The position numbers and the translations under genes were made by a program. The notes beneath the pieces were generated by a model, which had not been told where the DNA came from, did not search any database, and saw only the letters and a program-made list of their open reading frames with translations. Below, in pieces: positions 11,997 to 29,920 of a stretch of 64,000 nt of DNA. This DNA comes from Crotophaga sulcirostris. Lineage: Eukaryota; Chordata; Aves; Cuculiformes; Crotophagidae. Positions within the stretch are counted from its first letter, which is position 1. Each line of letters opens with the position of its first letter. The stretch lies in contig VYZB01000332.1 in NCBI GenBank assembly GCA_013397455.1, positions 731,965-795,964 on the forward strand, given 5' to 3'.

Positions 11997-14178
11997 CTGA
12001 CCACACACAGAGCTGCCTCTGGAAATGCAGCGCACCAGGTTCAGCTAAGATCAGTCTTCCATGTGGCCTGGGTGGATCAGTCCCAGTACAGCAGGTCAGA
12101 TTCTGCTGGACTGTGATGGCTAAGGTTTGCTAGGCTGTTACCTGCTGGGATATGTTTTGGTGAAGTGAGCCATCCTAATTTTTTGAAGTGGAAGCGAATG
12201 TATGGTTTTGCCTTTCATGTAGCTTCACTTTAGAGTTTTGGGGTTTTTTAACTGTATATCTGTGTGTGTTCGTACTCACAAGCTGATCCAATTTAGAACT
12301 TGAGATGTCCAACCAACATTAGAAACTTCACAGTGTAAATTAAGTTAGTTTCTTTTATCAATTAGGTTAGCTGTATACTGAAATAATTCTTAACATTTTG
12401 CTCTGAAAAAATTAGTCTGGATTAAGATGGGTGTGCAGATAATCAGGATGTTAAACACTTCTAGACTTGAGATCTGTTTGCCCTCTTGATAGATATCTAA
12501 CTAACTCAACTAAGAGCAGGGTAAACGTGGTTTGTATTGAATAGCTAATGCACTGCAAATTTACTCCTACTTTTCTTATAGTAACTTATTTATATAGAAA
12601 TATCCTGAGTTACAGTTATGGCATAAATTGACAATGTAGCCAAAACCTGAATCTTCTGACCTAGCAAAGAGTGAGTCCACCATTAAGCCCCTTTCCAGAG
12701 GCAGTAGAGAGCAAGCATGCCTTATTCTTTGGTTTTAGCTCCTGTGAAGTGTGGTAAACACGTTTGTTTCCTCTTCTGTCTCGCTGGCTGTCCCTGAAAT
12801 GTGATGTTTTCATGTTGGATATGGTAGTTCTGCAAGAATTTATATTTGCAACAAGGTTAGCAAGACAGAATTGCAACTACTAGGCAAATCATTTAGAGTT
12901 CAGTTTGGTTTCTAGGAATGGAGACTTCCTAGCTATTTTTCAGTGGTTTCTGTGCTGTTATGTTGTTGTGATAATCTTGGCAGGGATCTATCACTCTGTG
13001 TTCATATAATTGAAACTCGTTTTCCCTGAGGAATCACTCTGCTGTTTGTTTTATTTGTTTACTGACATTGACAGAGATCCTAATGGCTTTTAAAACCCAA
13101 TTTGTGCATCACTGAATATCCTCCAAAGAGGAAAATAAAATTAAATTTATCAGTAAACTAGAGTCCCCCATGGAATGCTTTGTCTAGGTCTTAGGCTCCA
13201 CCTGAGCACCTAACTGTGGGTCTAGAAATGGCATAGTGGGTTGCATCTTCTCTTTATTTCTAATTCCATCTTTAGGGCTTTTGTCATTAAGATACTTGAA
13301 AGGATAAATGACAATAAGGGATTTAGGGCATCAGGATAAGTTGACCAGCTCTGCCTTGTGAGAAATATGCTACATTTAGCTTTTATTAAAAAGGAGGTTA
13401 AGATAACAAAACAATAACCACGGTAAAATTCCCCTTTTGGGAGAGTATACATGATGCTATCACTTCTTATTGTTGTAAATCAGGATAATTAAGCCTTTTG
13501 ATTTTTTAAATATATGATATCAAAGTACTTATGCATATATTTTGTTTTAAGCCCTTGAAGAATCTCAGTGAGATCGTTTGAACTGCTCGTGTTCACAATG
13601 CCTTGCTGAATTGTGGTTATGGATAGATGTATGGCTCGTTGCATGCTGTGCTCCAGAGAAGCATGCACACAAGTAAACGATGAAGCACAGAACAGACATA
13701 CAGGAATGTGAGAAGGAAGGGTGGGTTTCTTTAAGAACTAAAGAATGCACAGTAATTTTTTAACACCCCTAAAGCTGTGGGTTTGTGTTGGGTGAAGATT
13801 CAGATTTTTTTTTTATTTTACTGAATTTTTTTTATTTTATTGAAGTGACTCTAATTACCTTTTGACACACTTCCTTGCTGTTCAAGCATATAGGAATTGC
13901 CCAGGTTTCAGTGAACTCTGACTGTGAAAGCCATGAGCAGATAAGTTTGGAAAATACTGCTGATTTGAAAGGTTATCTGTCGGTTTATATATGTACAACT
14001 ATGAACCAAACAAATCTGGCCTCAAACCAGGGCTGTAGTATAATAGCACTCTGCCTTTCTTATTGTATATCTCTTTTGCAAATCTCCTTGACTTCAATAG
14101 CACTGTAATAATAATATATCTACAATATTTATGTTGCCTCTTTTAAGGAAGTGTTCTAATGTGCCTTGGAAGCTGGGT
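11997..14178. other. Presumed XYLB intron, unique sequence
   Basis: No exon or strong repeat seen. T-rich low-complexity sequence lies at about 13805-13846. Short open frames on both strands have no recognisable domain. Confidence 0.4.
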
Positions 14179-14256
14179 AATTACTCTTATCTCCTTTTTT
14201 GCAGAAGGTAAATTAGAGGTACAAAAAGAGAGCCCAGGCCATCTGACTCCCACCTC
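14179..14256 (+). repeat. MIR/L2-like remnant near an exon
   Basis: 'ttactcttatctccttttttgcagaaggtaaattagaggtac' followed by 'cccaggccatctgactccca' resembles the order of elements in the MIR/L2 3' region (cccattttacagatgaggaaactgaggc ... cccaggtctcctgactcc) with an internal deletion. It lies about 80 bases upstream of the first XYLB exon in the window. Confidence 0.4.
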
Positions 14257-14339
14257 CTTGTTCTCATTGCTTGGTTCAGTAGTGCAAATCCTGACAATAT
14301 GCGCTTTCAGTCTAATTTATGTGTTATGTTGCATTGCAG

Positions 14340-14398
14340 TGCCCAGAACAAGGATTTTGGCTACTGGTGGTGCATCCCACAATAAAAACATCTTACAG
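14340..14398 (+). CDS. XYLB: Xylulokinase (XYLB), fourth exon from the end
   Basis: XYLB phosphorylates D-xylulose to D-xylulose 5-phosphate with ATP in the cytosol, the last step of the glucuronate-xylulose pathway feeding the pentose phosphate route. This exon follows TTGCATTGCAG and is followed by GTAAGC. It has two bases of a split codon and then 19 codons reading PRTRILATGGASHNKNILQ. The ATGGASHN segment is the conserved nucleotide-binding loop of the C-terminal FGGY kinase domain and matches vertebrate XYLB closely. The exon ends in phase 0, which fits the next exon. The 59-bp length is short but both splice sites are canonical. Earlier exons, including the N-terminal FGGY domain, are outside the window or undetected. 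The four exons together give the final 107 codons, about a fifth of a protein of roughly 530 residues. Confidence 0.95.
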
Positions 14399-20887
<6,489 letters not shown>

Positions 20888-20982
20888 GGCTTGTAGCTGA
20901 GGCAAATGTGTCCTTGGCTGATGTCGTGAAATCAGCGCCAGAGCCGAGATTGGCTGTTACACCAACCACTGGGGCTGAGGAG
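20888..20982 (+). CDS. XYLB: Xylulokinase (XYLB), penultimate coding exon
   Basis: The exon follows CTCTTTGCAG and is followed by GTAAGC. Its first two bases complete a glycine codon and are followed by 31 codons, starting LVAEANVSLADVVKSAPEPR and ending TPTTGAEE. In mammalian XYLB the equivalent region is a Gly-rich loop, a V-K-x-A-P-x-P-R block and a Pro/Thr/Ser-rich segment, and the order is the same here. The exon ends in phase 0, agreeing with the start of the last exon 8.65 kb downstream. No stop or frameshift is seen. Confidence 0.95.
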
Positions 20983-23597
20983 GTAAGCAAACTTGGGAAT
21001 AGCATTTCTCTTTTCATTTCCTGTTTGCTTCAAAATGTAGTGGTTTACTATTTTTTTTCTAGTAAAATAAACTAATTTAAGAAACATTTTGTTGCACAAT
21101 TCTTGTTGTAAAGATTTATTTGATTTTGGGAGATCTCTAGTGTTGTAACGATGCAATAATCTGAGTGATCACTCCATGCAAGTCGGTGAGACAGATTGTT
21201 TTGGTTTGGGTTTTTTTTTTTCCTATCTGGGTGTGATCAGAAAGCAAAATCTGTTCCTTAAGGGACAGAAAAAGTTATAAAATAAGTTGCATTTGGATAT
21301 GGGTCAGTCAAGTTGTAACTGATAATATTGGCAAAACAGTCTTGACTTGTTTGCAGGGAGCAGTGCTTTTTAGCCTCTTGGAAAATATGCCCCAAAATCC
21401 TTCCTGTCTAATTTTAAACAGTGCTCAGCAATTGTGTATCTTTACTTGTAGCTCCCAGTTGGAAAGTATGTGAACGGGGAGGATTCATTAGGCACAGGTC
21501 TTTGGTACCAAGCCCCTCCTGGGAATTTCAGCGCATCTGAAGGTGAAGCTTGTGCTTTATGAGACCACATAGACAGAGCAAAAGAAACATTCATTGTTGC
21601 AAACTATGTGGCTCCAGCCTCTGTAAAACTGAGGAAGGAATTGTTGTCTCAGGCTCTTCAGTGCAACCCTACGCCTCCCTCTATTCAGATGCCAAAGGCA
21701 TTAGTTTACAACAGCTCCTGAAATATAATGTCCAGTAATAAATAAACAATAAAATATTGCAAGATTTGTATAGTACACAAGTTTAAATAACCCAAGATGA
21801 ATCTTACTCTGTCTTCAGCTATGCAGAAACTTATTTTACATCAACACAGCCTTATGCTCTCCATTTATGAGATTTGGATGTGCCCTAACTACAGGCAGCG
21901 AGGTTTTACAGCTTTTATTTAAACTGGGAAATTAATGATCTGCCAAAACTACTAACTCCGAGCTACATATGTAGTGGAGCACCAGATATCATCATGAGTA
22001 ATAATAGAAATGATCTTGCTGCATTGTGCCTGCCAGCGTATTATTTAATTATTAACTGAGATGGAGGAGCTCAGTAATCGAATAGAAGTCCCCTTCAGAA
22101 ATATTAAGACATTGAATAATTTAAACTTGATTGATCTGATCTCATTTACTCAACCTTCCCCCCTCATTTTAAAAGATAAAATAATTAACAGCAATGGCCT
22201 GTGTCGTGTGTGTTGCAGCTGAAGCCCTCTGCAGGGAATACACTTCAGGAGCAGATCCCTGGTGTCCGATGCTGCCCTGTTCCCTCAAAAAGTGCTGTCT
22301 CCTCAAAAGCTGCCACGCTGGCTCGTGTGGAGGTGGAGAGGGCTCCAAGACCTGCTTTTGACCCCCCAGTGCTGCTTCAGCTATAAAACTCAAGGGCAGG
22401 GAATACATCTGTCACTCACAAGGGCCTTGCAAGAGCAGCAAGCACCTTGTACCCCTGCAGGGGCCAAGTAACCTGACTGGAAAGATCAGGGGGGAATTCG
22501 TTTACCTCTTTCTATTTTGCTGTCTGCATAAAATGGCCTGGAAGCTAAAAGAGTTAATTATCTCCCTCTCGATATTTTCCTTTCCCTTTTCCACTCAGTT
22601 AGACCTGGCTCTCATAGCACATCTTTTTATTAGTTTTCAGTGATGTACAGCTGTAAATTATTGCCCAAGTAGACGGGAGTGAATGATAGAGAGGGCAGTG
22701 GCCAAACAGCATGTGAAGGAATAACCATTCCTGTGCTTTAGCTTAGCTTGCCAGCTTCATTCCCTTAAAAGCAGCTTCTTGCAATTTTGTATTCCACTTC
22801 AATTTTTTTTTTTTTTCTTCCTGTCTTATAATTTTGCATTTGATGGTGGATTCCCTGGCTAGTTTCATGGCTGTGAAACTGCAGAAAGCCAGAGGGCCTG
22901 TCAGTAATACAGTGTGCTAGCCTGAACAGTGCAGTAAAAATACATAATGTGATGAGTCAGTTTGATTCTGTTTTTTATGGAGCTGCATCTCCCTGTCCAT
23001 CCAATTTCATTCTGTTGAGGTTAGAGGCTTTCACTTAAATGACGGTTCTTTTTATAAACTTCAAAGTCGTCCTGAGGTTAAGTTCTGTCTCAGTGAGGAG
23101 CTCTTCTGAAAGAGTCTAGCTAACCAATGTGAAATTCCCCGGACCACTTTCCTATATTTTTTGGATTGCTATAGCTAAATCTTGGCAGGATAGAGAAAAA
23201 GCAGGTCATAACACAGCAATCTGCTCTGGTTTCATCCTTTCTTGCTGGTATAGGTCGGAGGCAACATGTGTTATTGGATCATTGGAGGGAGGAAAACCTC
23301 TTACAGACAGAGGTCAAACAACAGTTTGATGTAACTTCATTGCCCAGGCTTGTGCACACAGTAGGACTTTCCAGGAACCAAAAATGCAAAAAGCCTCTTT
23401 TGGTGGCTGAAGGATCATTTAGGGTAATGAGCATGATTTCAAAAAAGGAAAAGCAGGGCACACAAAATGCCTCTTCTGGTTCAGTTAAGCTTGTGGTCAA
23501 GTAAAGTAGTAAAGTCACAAGATGGGAGACATGGAGCTTGCGATGGGTGATGTGTTAGTGGAAACTGAGGTCCCGTAAGTTCCACTGTGCCTGTAGT

Positions 23598-23883
23598 GTA
23601 GTGATAGGATGAGGGGTAATGGTTTTAAGCTGAAAGAAGAGAGATTTAGATTAGATATTAGGAAGAAATTTTTTTACTGTGAGGGTGGTGAGGCCCTGGC
23701 ACAGGTTGCCCAGAGAAGTTGTGGATGCCCCATCCCTGCAAGTTTTCAAGACCAGGCTGGATAAGACTTCGAGCAACCTCATCCAGTGGAAGGTGTCCCT
23801 GCCCATGGCAGGGGGGGTGGTAACTGAATGATCTTTAAGATCCCTTCCAACCCAAACCATTCCATGATTCTGTGATTCTTTGA
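23598..23883 (+). mobile_element. CR1 LINE 3' fragment
   Basis: A short + copy that starts abruptly at 'tagtgataggatgaggggtaatggttttaagctg' and ends 'aacccaaaccattccatgattctgtgattctttga'. The 3' UTR and tail are well kept; the ORF2 end is 5' truncated and no longer a full frame. Confidence 0.94.
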
Positions 23884-26190
23884 AGTGTGACTTTATGCTG
23901 TAGCAGACCATCCTGCCTGGAAGAGACCATTTCAAAGAGGATAAATCCCTCTCTGTGGCATTGACCTTAAGTTTTGTAGATGAACCTGATTTCACAGTCT
24001 GTTTTTAGGGTGTAGGGGCTCACCCAGCTTGAGTTTATTTCTAATTCTGTCAAGACCCAAACAGGTTATAGGGTATTCCAGTGGTAACATCATGGTGGTA
24101 GTCTTTGGTCACTTACTCCACCAGGCTAGCTGAAGTCAGTCATCTGTGTGTTAACCTGATGAATCCTTCTCCCCTGTTTTCAGAACAGCAAAAATTAAAG
24201 AGTCATCTCACCTCTTTGGAGCCTCCTCTCTCCCTCAAGGAAAAAGATTAATCAGAACCACTAAGCATGACAGAAATAACCAGGAGATTGTAGAGCAATA
24301 AATATATGTTAACAGACAGAAAGAATCTATTATTCTGGCATTAGAATTCAGCTCTGTTTTAGTAATCTATTATAAAAGAGATGGTTGGCTAGTTGGTTAA
24401 TTAAGCAAAAAGGCATGAGAGGGAACATGATTATCTGGAGTTGATCACTTGTGTTTATACAAACCGTGTTCCTATGATGTACTGTCAGATTTATTGTAAT
24501 ATAGTGTAGGATTTTGTAGGGAGAAGGTGTAGTGCAGTCCACTACCTCTGGATGTGTAATTTTGGATTGCATTATTGACTCTACTGAAATGTGTTAATAT
24601 TAATCCTGCAAAAGTTCAAGAAGGGCTAATGTACAGGTTTTCTTGACTTTGGTGAATTGCTTTGTAAGTAGGTGGATTTATAGTAGTGACCCTATTAACC
24701 AGGAAGGTTATAATGACGTATTTATTGATTTAAAATAATGATATTTTTGTTGAGTTAGATTTTGGAGGTGGGAGGTTGTTTTTAGAATTGGTTTAGGCTG
24801 GTAATTTAGTGCAAAGTAGGTAATAATAACACAACCACAAAAATATAATAGGTATTGATGGGCGTTTGATTAAGGTGATTTGTGTAGCCAATAATTTTTT
24901 TTAACCTATTAAACCGATTAAGATAGACTTGCAGAATGAATATTTCGAAGTAAATAAAGTGACAGTTTGAAGTGTGGTTCCTTGGAGGAGTCTTCAGAGT
25001 GTTTCAGAACACTGTCATATACTTTCTGCCTTTAAAGTATTCTTTCTGTGTTAAGAAAAGTGAACAAATCCTATGATGTAAAAATAAAACACCTATATCT
25101 CTGATTTCTTAAGCAAATCTGTAATTTGAATTTGGTTTAAAAAAAAAGGAACCTATCAAAAGTAGAAAGTGTTTGTGAGAGACTGATTAATTTTAATCTA
25201 TTCAGAGTAGATTAAATGTACTCAGGTAGCTTAAAATCAGATAATCATCAGCATCATCTTTGTAATTTGTAAATTTTGAGTTGCTCCAATCATTGGCTAA
25301 CACAGCATTGCAAGAGATAGAAGGATACATGTGGATTGTCACTTGTAGTAATGATTTGGAGCTGGTTTTGCTTTTCGAGAGTGGTAGGGACAATGTCCCA
25401 TTGTCCCACTTTATAGAGAGAAACAGTGAAAGCCCTTTTGAGTTCAGAGGCTTGGTGCTATAGTGAGATATAGTCTAAGGGTGACATATTTTATCTGGAC
25501 TCGAGAGCAAGGTAACATTTATTTGAATACATTTTCCAGGGAGGACAGGATAAGTTATTCTCTGTTGTAATATAATATTTATCATTAGCATTTTCTTAGT
25601 TATTTGTGGGACTGTCGGAGTGTGGCCAAATTGTCCCAGGAGAGAATTTTAGGGTTTGTAAATGTAGCCATCAGAGTACAGCTCATGTTGTGGAGTAGAC
25701 TATAGAGATAAGCAGAGAAAAGGCTGTAATATAGCAGAGACAATTAAATTATGGGCAATAATAAGGTTCATGTTGTGATACATGTAATTACTTTTGTTAA
25801 GTATCATGGTCTGATATATTAGGTTTGAGGCTATGACAGAGAGGGAATTTATGTTCTTGAGTTTTTATGCATCATTGAGAGTTCTTTATTCCCTTTGGAC
25901 CTCAATTATAAAAATAAATCTATATAATTGCCTCAGGAAAAAGGCTCCTGGAGTCCCTTAGGAGGAGTTGTCCAAGGTTCTGTGGAGGCAGTTCAGTTGT
26001 GGCAGACTTGGAGAGGCATCTTGCATAGACACAATTGTGTGCACGCTCAGGCCATGTTCTTGGTTGGTGCAGTTTGGCTTTTGTTCTCCTTACTTCATGG
26101 GAGCTGCACTGCTTTTGCCCCAAACTTCAGCTAGTGTCAAGCTGGCATGTAAAACACTGCTTGTGGAAAGCTTGTAGTACTGTTGGGCTT

Positions 26191-26689
26191 ATCATAGGAT
26201 CACAGAATCACTGAGGTTGGAAAAGAGCTCTAAGATCATCCAGTCCAACCATCAGCCCAACACCACTGTGCTCACTAAACCATGTTCTGAAGTGCCACAT
26301 CTGCACACTTCTTCAACACTTCCAGGGATGGTGACTCCGCCACTTCCCTGGGCAGCCTGTTCCAATGTTTGACCACTCTTTTGATAAAGAAAAGGCTAAA
26401 CAATCACAGGTCTTTCAGCCACTCCTTGTAAGACTTGTTCTCCAGACCCTTCCCCGGTTTCGTTGCCCTTCTCTGGACGTGCTCCAGCAGCTCAATGTCC
26501 TTGTACTGAGGGGCTCAAAACTGAACAGTGTTGTAGGTGCAGCCTCACCAGTGTTGAGCACAGGGGGACAATCACTTCCCTGCTCCTGCTGGCCACACCG
26601 TTTCTGATACAAGCGAGGATGCTGTTGACCTTCTTGGCCACTTGAGCACACTGCTGCCTCATGTCCAGCCAGCTATTGACCACGATATG
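26191..26689 (-). mobile_element. CR1 LINE 3' fragment
   Basis: The + strand begins ATCATAGGATCACAGAATCA, the complement of the CR1 8-mer tail, so the element is on the minus strand. The 3' UTR variant ('gaggttggaaaagagctctaagatcatccagtccaacc') is shared with the copy at 32599 and differs from the 'tggtttgggttgg' group, indicating a second subfamily. It extends to sequence matching the ORF2 region near 'cttggccacttgagcacactgctgcctcatg'. A deletion around 26390-26410 removes part of the standard sequence. Confidence 0.93.
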
Positions 26690-27500
26690 TTATCAGCCAT
26701 CATGTCCTGGTGGTATTACCACCCAATGCCCTGAGGAAGAGGAATTTAAAAATTTGGATTAGCCTTCTGTGCTTCTTTTTACACCGAATGAACAGGAATA
26801 GACAAGGAATATTCTTAATTTTTTGTTTGCATTTTTTTCAGATGATCCACAATGCAGCATTCATTTACACTAATGGCTGGGAACCTTATTGCAAATGCCT
26901 GAATTTTCTCAATTAGCAAGCTACGTTCTTAAGTCCAATAAACAGGATAAGAAACTATATTTTTAAAAGTGATTGTTCATTTATTTTGAGGTATTTTAAT
27001 ATAGAGTGATGCATTAACAATAATGCTTCCCAACCTTCTAGCACATGCTCTGTTGTGTATTTTGTAAGAACACTGCTGAGTAACGAATATGGAGCCTGGT
27101 TTCTCAGTGACTGAGCTTGCGTACTGGTGCACCTCTGTGTGCTGAATCTTCATAGACAAGTGCCTGGGGTTTATCAGATTTACAGAATAGCAAAGTAAGA
27201 AATAGTGAGGCTTTATTATAGATGTTTCAACAATAAAGATGTTTTTGTTTGACATACTGATACTCCCAGTATAGCCATAGTTGCCTGCTCAGTATTTTAT
27301 TTACTCTGATGTGCGTATTTAGCAGAAATGGGAGCAATAATATTGTTTGGGAACATGAAAAGAATAAATATACATACTTCACTGAACCCCCAGGGCCCTC
27401 ATGTAGTCAGTTAAAAATACCATGCTGAGTCATGTGGCATTTCATTATAGTGGTGCATTTTATTTTCTAACCCCATAAATCTGCATAAATCTCCATGGAT

Positions 27501-27612
27501 CTCAGTATCACTATCCTGTGGAGAAGAGGAGTTGGAGTACATATGTGTTAAATGACTTGCCTGACATCACTGAATGAGTCTGTTGCAGAGGTAGGAGTGC
27601 CGAGGTTTCTCT
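27501..27612 (+). repeat. MIR/L2-like remnant
   Basis: The order 'tgtggagaagaggagttggagtac...taaatgacttgcctgacatcact...ttgcagaggtaggagtgccgaggtttct' follows the MIR/L2 3' pattern of a gaggaaactgagg block, an aagtgacttgcccaaggtcac block and a 'gcagagctgggatt' block. Divergence is high. Assigned by eye. Confidence 0.5.
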
Positions 27613-29632
27613 TTTTTAATCAGTGTAAGTTTAAGATACTCAGTTAGTCATTGTGAGGTAGGTTTAAAAACTGTCGTGATCAGGCTTTGACTACCAAATG
27701 GTGTCTCTTTTCATTTGCTGTAGGTGCTCCTTCTCTTCTTCCCCTTGGTATACTTAATCTGTTGAAGAAATGTATTTAAACTTCTGTAACATCTGGTAGG
27801 TAGAAGGTAGGAGTTGATCATAACAAGCAGAATTTGTCCATTAAGCTGTTCTCACCTGCCGTCGTGCAAGGTGGAATTAGGAATGAAGGGATAAATCCAT
27901 GTTTTGCTGTTCAGACTTGAAACTATTGTTCAAGAAGAAACACAGAAACTGGATATTTTGCTAACAACTGAAACACAACCCCAAAACATGGTAATTCTTT
28001 ATTTCCTAGATGAGAAAACTGCAAACTGGTTATGTTTTTTCTTTAATCTCAGAAAGTGTGACTGTTAGTGACACTGCGGCTACTGCAGGACTCTGCATAA
28101 AACTGCACAAGAACAACCCTGTCTCTTTCTACGACCTCATAGTTTACGCTTGAAACATCTTCCTCTTGAATTTTTCATGCATATACAGTTGTTGGCTGTA
28201 GCTTTTATCTGGAAAAGGATAAAATGTATTAAATGCTGGGTCTCACTTATTGATGAGAGCAGTAATTCAGTTTACTGGGTATGATTCATGATGGCTCTAT
28301 AACCTCTCTGAACCTGGAGCCAGGAGCAAGACTGCCCTGATTATGAATAACCTCAGTACCGAGGGCTTGTAGACTAGACTGGCGGCCACTGGGATTTATT
28401 GTGGCAAGGATGTGACCTTATGGCATCCTCCTAAGGACTGCTCAAGCCTGCACCAGACCCCACACTGGCTCCTCGCAGTCCCTTCTCTGTGCTTGAGCCA
28501 GAACACAAGTGAAGCTGTCCTGGTGTGGCTTGTCAAACTCCTGATTTTATTAGATAGACAGTTAAAACTAGAAAAAGGAGATAATGAAGAGGGTGTATCC
28601 AACAAACCTAGATAAAGCATAGTTTTGGGTTGGAGCCTGCAGTAGGACTAGGCTCTGTTCAGGATTTCTGCTATGTAACCTGGTGAACATACAAGCAGTA
28701 CATCTGTCCTGTGAGGAATTTGAAACAGAGGAAAAAAAAAAAAAGATGTAACTGATGCCACAATTCCAAATATGGATCTCACCCATATCCAAAAGTATAG
28801 GGTGTATTTGAATCTTGGGTTTTAATCCATTTGAGTCTTGATACTTCTTTTTTATGGTTATAGCAACCTGCATCTAAAAATTCCTGGAATAGTCTTGCTA
28901 AGAAATTTTTTAAAAGCTGCTCAGATACTCAGTGTAGCTGTGGGAAGATGTTGGGTCTGCATTTGTACCCCTGGGCCTGGGATCAGGGAGTGAGGAACCT
29001 GGCCCTGGGGAATACTGTAGATGGGAAAAATCATGGCTGTGAAAGATGTGAAGGAGAGATGCAGCTCCAATAGATATGGGGGTATGAGAGGGGTGGGAAA
29101 GGGTGTGTGAAGTGTACTTCAGAAGGCCCTGGTCAGCATATTAGCCAAGGAGGACCTTTCTGACAGGGGTGTTTGCCTGTGCTAGGGGTGCCAATGTGCT
29201 TATCAGCAAGGCAGGGGAGGAGCGGACAAAGCAATGATCCATCCTGAGGAGCAGAGGGAGGCAAGGACAGGAGTTCTGCCTGGGTGATTAGGACAGCTAT
29301 TATTGAGGGGGCATATCAGCCTGGGAGAGGTGACTTTAGCAGAGCTGCTTCCTCTGGAAGTAATGACTTCTGCTTATAGCAAGAACAGTGTCACAACAAG
29401 AACGACCTGTGCCATAAAATTAAGCTGTAAAGAAGATGGTAAAAAGGGCTGTGACATTTGAAGAAGGAAAACTCTGCAGCCTTATCTTGAGCAAATTGGG
29501 GTAAAAAATCCAGTCTTTCAGGTACCTATGAAGATGCTGCATTTTACAGGTCTGAAGATGTTTTTTAACTGCAGCGTGATTTAAAAATCTAATTTTTCAA
29601 CCTAGACATGTTTATTTCTTTTTCCTTTTTAG

Positions 29633-29716
29633 CTCTATCGTCCACTTCTGAAAAGATATGCTGAGCTTGAACAGAAGGTTATCTACAACCCAGCCTCTTC
29701 TTGTCTTGCGAAATAG
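29633..29716 (+). CDS. XYLB: Xylulokinase (XYLB), last coding exon
   Basis: The exon begins directly after CTTTTTCCTTTTTAG and encodes LYRPLLKRYAELEQ, then KVIYNPASSCLAK, and a TAG stop at 29714-29716. The helix with the pattern Y-x-x-L-L-x-x-Y-A-x-L-E-Q is the conserved C-terminal helix of vertebrate XYLB; the last ten or so residues are variable in the family. It enters in phase 0 as required. An open frame at 29701-29886 that overlaps the stop is only the 3' UTR read in another frame. Confidence 0.95.
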   Translation, partial: LYRPLLKRYAELEQKVIYNPASSCLAK

Positions 29717-29920
29717 AAGCAAACAAAATTTATAAGTTGGCTGAAGAGTGGACTCCCAAGGAGAAGATCAGAAGAGATTTGCTCAGAATTTACTGGAGTA
29801 GTTTAAATCATTTTGCTCTTCTTTGTAGACAAATAATTTTTAAATGTCTGGGTTTGAGCATGTTCGTGGAAAAAATTACATTGTGATTGAAAACCTGATT
29901 AAAAAAGCATCATATTGCTC
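29717..29920 (+). other. XYLB: Likely proximal XYLB 3' UTR
   Basis: The stretch follows the stop codon and runs to just beyond the first plausible polyadenylation signal (29898-29903). Longer 3' UTRs are possible, since an AATAAA is also present at 30935-30940. The transcript end cannot be fixed from sequence alone. Confidence 0.45.
29898..29903 (+). promoter_or_regulatory. Candidate polyadenylation signal ATTAAA for XYLB
   Basis: ATTAAA lies 182 bases after the stop codon and is followed within about 15-30 bases by a GT-rich stretch (GCTCTGTGTGTTTATG), the arrangement expected for a vertebrate cleavage site. ATTAAA is the commonest variant of the canonical hexamer. Confidence 0.45.

Larger units (their letters stand above)
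20983..29632 (+). other. Last XYLB intron (8.65 kb)
   Basis: Runs from GTAAGC to a strong pyrimidine tract and TTTTTAG. It contains CR1 copies at 23598 and 26191 and an MIR/L2-like remnant near 27500. A poly-T run lies near 22803-22816. Sequence from about 24560 to 25910 is AT-rich with patches very poor in C on the + strand. No additional XYLB exon is required by the phases or by comparison with the family. Confidence 0.85.

Noticed and set aside
11493..12035. Several 135-163 codon open frames on both strands
   Set aside because: They are open only because they cross 380 undetermined bases.
24560..25910. Nuclear mitochondrial insertion
   Set aside because: The G-over-C skew is suggestive in patches, but I could not align any part with a mitochondrial gene or tRNA, so it is not called.
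29701..29886. 61-codon + frame overlapping the XYLB stop
   Set aside because: It is the XYLB 3' UTR in another frame; the XYLB frame stops at 29714-29716 with a family-consistent C-terminus.
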